In this document: one piece after another, positions 36,582 through 40,222 of the stretch | Numbering within the stretch: the first letter of the stretch is position 1 | Layout: each line of letters begins with the position of its first letter | Assembly: GCA_902806425.1 (NCBI GenBank) | Contig: CADCWP010000046.1 | Coordinates: 1-40,222, forward strand | DNA: 40,222 bases | Direction: 5' to 3' | Source of the DNA: an uncultured Truepera sp. | GTDB taxonomy: Bacteria > Deinococcota > Deinococci > Deinococcales > Trueperaceae | Translations under genes and position numbers: made by a program | The notes under the pieces: generated by a model | Database searches by the model: none | What the model was told of the DNA's origin: nothing | Seen by the model: the letters and a program-made list of their open reading frames with translations, nothing else

Positions 36582-37655
36582 ATGTCTCGCACCACGTACC
36601 GCACAGCCCTCTTAACCCTCATCCTATTAGCAGCGTGCAGCCAAACGGCCACCGTTCCCGAAGCCACACCTAAACCGGTTCCAGAGACGGCCCCCGACGC
36701 GGCACCCGAACCCGCGCCGCGAAGGACCGGCGTCCCCATCATCTTTGACACCGACCTCGGTTACGACTGCGACGACGCGGGCGCGCTCGCTGTACTTCAC
36801 GCCCTCGCCGACCGCGGCGAAGCAAATATTCTAGCCACTATGACGGTCGTAGGCGACCCGCACTCGGCGGGCGCGCTAGACGTCATCAACACCTATTACG
36901 GTCGCCCCGATATACCCGTCGGAGCCTATCAGGGCGAGCGCTGGGCTGACGCCAGACCCTACTGGTACGGGTCGGCAACCGACTTTTTGACCCCGCTGGT
37001 CGAGGGCTACCCGAGCAGCATCAAACATAAGGACAGTGCGCCGGACGCCGTGCAGCTCTACCGCAAGCTGCTCGCCGCGCAGCCCGACAACAGCGTGACG
37101 GTCGTAGCTGTCGGATTCTCCCTCAACCTAGCCAACTTGCTCGCCTCAGCCCCCGACGCCCTCAGCCCGCTGGACGGTCGGGCCTTGGTCGGGCGCAAGG
37201 TCAAGCGGCTCGTCTACATGGGCGGTATGGTGCAGGGGACCCGACCCGACTTCAACCTCGGCGACGGCCCCTATCGGAACGGCAGCACCGCGCGGCGGGT
37301 GCTTGCAGGCTGGCCCACCGAGATCGTCTTCGCGGGTGCCGAGATCGGCAGGAGCATCATGACCGGCTCGAGTTTGCAGGCGCACCTCCCGGACAACCCG
37401 GTCGCCCGAGCCTACGACCTCTACCCCGGCACCAATAGGGGCGGCGAACGTCCGTCGTGGGACCTGACGGCGGTGCTCTACGCGGTACGCGGCGGTGGGG
37501 ACTTCTGGCGCGTTGTCAGGGACGAACACCTCACTATCAGCGCGGACGGCACCACCCGCTGGCAAGCCGGAGCGGTCAGCCCGGCCAGGCACCGCCTCGA
37601 GCAGACCAGTAGGAGCCGCGATGTTGAGGGTGCGCTCGAGGGCCTGCTCAACTAG
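36582..37655 (+). CDS. Exported lipoprotein, nucleoside hydrolase-like
   Basis: Lipobox LLAACS; IIFDTDLGYDCDDAGALAVLHAL typical of nucleoside hydrolase N-terminus; KRLVYMGGM. Confidence 0.85.
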   Translation: MSRTTYRTALLTLILLAACSQTATVPEATPKPVPETAPDAAPEPAPRRTGVPIIFDTDLGYDCDDAGALAVLHALADRGEANILATMTVVGDPHSAGALDVINTYYGRPDIPVGAYQGERWADARPYWYGSATDFLTPLVEGYPSSIKHKDSAPDAVQLYRKLLAAQPDNSVTVVAVGFSLNLANLLASAPDALSPLDGRALVGRKVKRLVYMGGMVQGTRPDFNLGDGPYRNGSTARRVLAGWPTEIVFAGAEIGRSIMTGSSLQAHLPDNPVARAYDLYPGTNRGGERPSWDLTAVLYAVRGGGDFWRVVRDEHLTISADGTTRWQAGAVSPARHRLEQTSRSRDVEGALEGLLN

Positions 37656-37684
37656 CCGCCATAGCGGGTATATAGGTCGGAAGG

Positions 37685-38092
37685 CTAGGGCAGCGGGCGG
37701 TACATCAGCACGTCAGTTCTGGGATCGGCGTGTATAAAGCCGAACTGCTTGTATAGACCCTGAACACCGCCCGCCGAAATCAACATGAGGTTAAACCCTT
37801 CGGCCTCGGCAAACGACACCAGACGCGAGACGACCCCGCTCGCTACCCCCCGGCGGCGGTGCTCGGGATGCGTCATCACGTCCAGAATCTGCGCCGAGTA
37901 CACGTCAGCTAAGATACGACCAAATCCGACGAGTTCATCGTCACGCCACGCCGCTACGAAGCAGGCGGCGCGTTCCAGAACAAGCTTCGTCTTCTCCGTG
38001 GTGCGCTCATCACCTTCATTCCAACCGACTTGGGTGTAGAGGTCGTTAAGCGTCTCCGGCTCGAGCGCGGGGTCGTCCACGACGAACCTCAC
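37685..38092 (-). CDS. GNAT N-acetyltransferase
   Basis: ILDVMTHPEHRRRGVASGVVSRLVSFAEAEG, LYKQFGF. GTG start overlaps helicase TGA. Confidence 0.88.
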   Translation of the reverse strand: MRFVVDDPALEPETLNDLYTQVGWNEGDERTTEKTKLVLERAACFVAAWRDDELVGFGRILADVYSAQILDVMTHPEHRRRGVASGVVSRLVSFAEAEGFNLMLISAGGVQGLYKQFGFIHADPRTDVLMYRPLP

Positions 38093-39627
38093 TCCTGCAC
38101 CGCCTCCAAAAACCACCCCGGCAGCCGCCCCCTTTGCCGCTTCACGAACGCGCTGAAGTCCGCGTCTAAAACGTACGTCACCGCGAAGTCGTCGGCGCTC
38201 CGCACGCTGCGTCCGTAGGCCTGCACGACGCTCAAGCAGGTGCGCCAGTCGTACCAAGTCGGGTCGAGTTCGCGCCGCCGCGCCACCTGCGGGTCGCCCA
38301 GGTACGGGTACGGCAGCTTGCACAGGACCTGCCACCGGGAGAGGTCGCCGGGGAGGTCGATGCCTTCGGTCATGCTCGGGGTCAGGAGCACGGTCGGTTT
38401 CCGACTCTTGAGGTGCTGCTCCAGCGCCGCGTCGCGCCCGTCCGGGCCGTAGTGCGTGACGATGCGGTCGCGGTGGCGTTTGGGCAACCCTTTAACGATG
38501 GCGGCGGCGATCTTGTAGGTGTGGGTGTGGATCAGGCCCTTGTCACTCGGATGCGACTCGAGGAGTTCGGTGATCTCGGCGACCACTTTGGGCAGGTCGC
38601 GCTCGAGGTAGTGCCGCGTCATCCGGGCGGTATTTCGTGGATAGATAGGACGGTTTTCGGGCGGGAACTCGGAGGCGACGGCGATCACTTCAGCGTCTTC
38701 GGGTTCGACGCCCAAACTCCGAAGATACGTCGGCGGGTCGAGGATGGTCGCGGAGAGCATCAGCACGCGCTCGCCAAAACGGAACATCAAAGGTTCGGCA
38801 AACGACGCTACGCGCACGGGCTTAAAGGTTAGGCGCTGCCCGTCCGCGCCGGTGGTGCGCTCGACGACCCATTCGACGTTCTCCTCGTCGCGGCTGTATG
38901 AGAGCAGCTCGAGGCGTGAGAGCTGCGTGTCGAGCCACTGTTTATGTGTGAGAAGCTCGAGGGCGATATCCGGCGGTAATTTGGCCCCTTTAAGCTGCGC
39001 TTCCAACTCGCGGCGGCGCTTCGTCAGCACCGGCACCACGTCCTCAGCGAAGTCGAAAAACTCGCCGTCGTCGAAGGCCGTCGGAATCGTCTCCTCCACC
39101 CCGACGCGCCGGAGCTGCATGTCCGAGAGCGTCACCTCGATAAAGCCCATCAGCGCGCCCTCAGCGTTATGCGCTTCGTCAAGCACCAACAGCTCGCGCG
39201 GCCCGAAACCACCCTGGTAATTGAGTTCGGTCAGGTAGTAGGCGTAGTTCATGAGGGCGCTGTTCGCCGCCATCGCCTCGTCCTTGGCGCAGAAGTACGG
39301 GCAATCGTCGCACTCGGGAAACTTGCGCCCGGTGATGCAGGGGGCGGCGGCGGCGTGCGTCGGCGCGACCAGGCAGCGATAGTTGGCGCGGCCTTTCATG
39401 AGGGCGAGGTCGGGGAAATCGCGCCCGTACTGGTCTTGCAGCAGCTTTTGCGCGGTCAGCAGGTAGGCGCTTCCGGCTTCACGGGCCATGGTCACGGCGA
39501 TGGCGGACTTGCCCGAGCCGGTCGGCGCTTCGATGATGACGAACCGTTTGCCCCGTCCGAAGGCGGCGCGGGCGGCGTCAATGGCCTCGAGCTGCCCCTT
39601 GCGGTAGGTTTTGAAGGGAAACGGCAC
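38089..39627 (-). CDS. DinG/XPD-type ATP-dependent DNA helicase
   Basis: EAPTGSGKSAIAVTMA (Walker A), DEAHNAEGALMGF, four-Cys cluster YRCLVAP...PCITGRKFPECDDCPYFC, LTPSMTEGIDLPG, QAYGRSVRSADD. Confidence 0.92.
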   Translation of the reverse strand: MPFPFKTYRKGQLEAIDAARAAFGRGKRFVIIEAPTGSGKSAIAVTMAREAGSAYLLTAQKLLQDQYGRDFPDLALMKGRANYRCLVAPTHAAAAPCITGRKFPECDDCPYFCAKDEAMAANSALMNYAYYLTELNYQGGFGPRELLVLDEAHNAEGALMGFIEVTLSDMQLRRVGVEETIPTAFDDGEFFDFAEDVVPVLTKRRRELEAQLKGAKLPPDIALELLTHKQWLDTQLSRLELLSYSRDEENVEWVVERTTGADGQRLTFKPVRVASFAEPLMFRFGERVLMLSATILDPPTYLRSLGVEPEDAEVIAVASEFPPENRPIYPRNTARMTRHYLERDLPKVVAEITELLESHPSDKGLIHTHTYKIAAAIVKGLPKRHRDRIVTHYGPDGRDAALEQHLKSRKPTVLLTPSMTEGIDLPGDLSRWQVLCKLPYPYLGDPQVARRRELDPTWYDWRTCLSVVQAYGRSVRSADDFAVTYVLDADFSAFVKRQRGRLPGWFLEAVQE

Positions 39628-39790
39628 CCGTCAAGGCTATCATCTCAGCCGTTCGGCGAGTACCCGGAGTAAGCTGTACCACCGACCGAGCACGTCGGCA
39701 AGAAGTAGCGACCGTTCATACACTCAGAAACACCGCTACAGGTAGTTACAAATGTCTCCGCTAGTTAGAGTCTTGAGCTTTTGAGTTAAG

Positions 39791-40213
39791 GTGAACTGTA
39801 TGTTCGGACGTGTGTTGAGTATCATGGCTACTTTTTTAGTTATTACCGTACTTCTCTTGTTTAGCTTAGAAATCCCAGTTATGGTTGACAACAGGGCAGA
39901 ACTCGCACAGGTCAACTTGGGCTACCCGCTTCATTTTGTCGTGCAGGATAACTCGAGACTAGCGATAGGTGAACCCGACAGCCCTCCGTTTCCCTATCCT
40001 GTTGATCTGATGAATCCCCTCAATAGTTCGGCAAGGATGCTGGTAGCACCCTTACTCGTCAACTACCTCATTCTATATGGAACGCTCTCTCTGCTGGGGC
40101 GCGCTTTTCGTCACCGTAATTCCAGCAAAAGGGGTTGGTTATCCACTCACCATGCGCGCGGCGACGCAGTAACGGGCTTTGAAGGTGAGAATCCGCTACC
40201 GGAATCTAAATAA
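39791..40213 (+). CDS. Hypothetical membrane protein
   Basis: Two predicted hydrophobic segments (VLSIMATFLVITVLLLFSLEIPV; LVAPLLVNYLILYGTLSLLG). Confidence 0.5.
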   Translation: MNCMFGRVLSIMATFLVITVLLLFSLEIPVMVDNRAELAQVNLGYPLHFVVQDNSRLAIGEPDSPPFPYPVDLMNPLNSSARMLVAPLLVNYLILYGTLSLLGRAFRHRNSSKRGWLSTHHARGDAVTGFEGENPLPESK

Positions 40214-40222
40214 TTAAGCTTT

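Noticed and set aside
1-40222. Antiphage defence island (RM, CBASS, CRISPR-Cas)
   Set aside because: Apart from HicBA and an unknown ORF near a tRNA, I found no nuclease, methyltransferase or Cas motifs. The DinG-like helicase sits in a housekeeping context.

Overview
High-GC bacterial window with Deinococcota/Truepera-like character (inferred, not proven). Left half (about 0-19.6 kb) is a catabolic and transport region. It holds a leftward operon (two sugar-type ABC permeases, a solute-binding protein, two tandem ADP-ribosylglycohydrolase-family proteins) and a second, divergently organised cluster. The leftward arm of that cluster has a cupin, alpha/beta hydrolase, HpcH/HpaI aldolase, LacI regulator, HisD-family dehydrogenase, SDR and nitrilase-family amidohydrolase. 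The rightward arm has a solute-binding protein, two permeases and three consecutive proteins that each carry two SnoaL/NTF2-like domains. The shared intergenic region has two related TGTGA-n-TACGTA operator-like sites next to sigma70-like promoters. This cluster is the best candidate for an undescribed system. It is followed by a degraded tyrosine integrase, a 37-nt tRNA-Gln fragment, an uncharacterised cargo ORF, a HicB/HicA-type toxin-antitoxin pair and two tandem tRNA-Gln genes (TTG, CTG), i.e. a tRNA-associated island scar. The right half is mostly ordinary: S4 protein, CBS protein, PEP carboxylase, metallophosphoesterase, ArsC/Spx-like, diguanylate cyclase, Lrp/AsnC, GNATs, nucleoside hydrolase and an XPD/DinG-type helicase. 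It also contains an internally deleted IS1-family element, a truncated GNAT, and a TonB-like N-terminus fused by a long repetitive linker to a DUF3048-like domain in an ExbB/ExbD operon. The palindrome CTCGAG looks strongly over-represented across the whole window.
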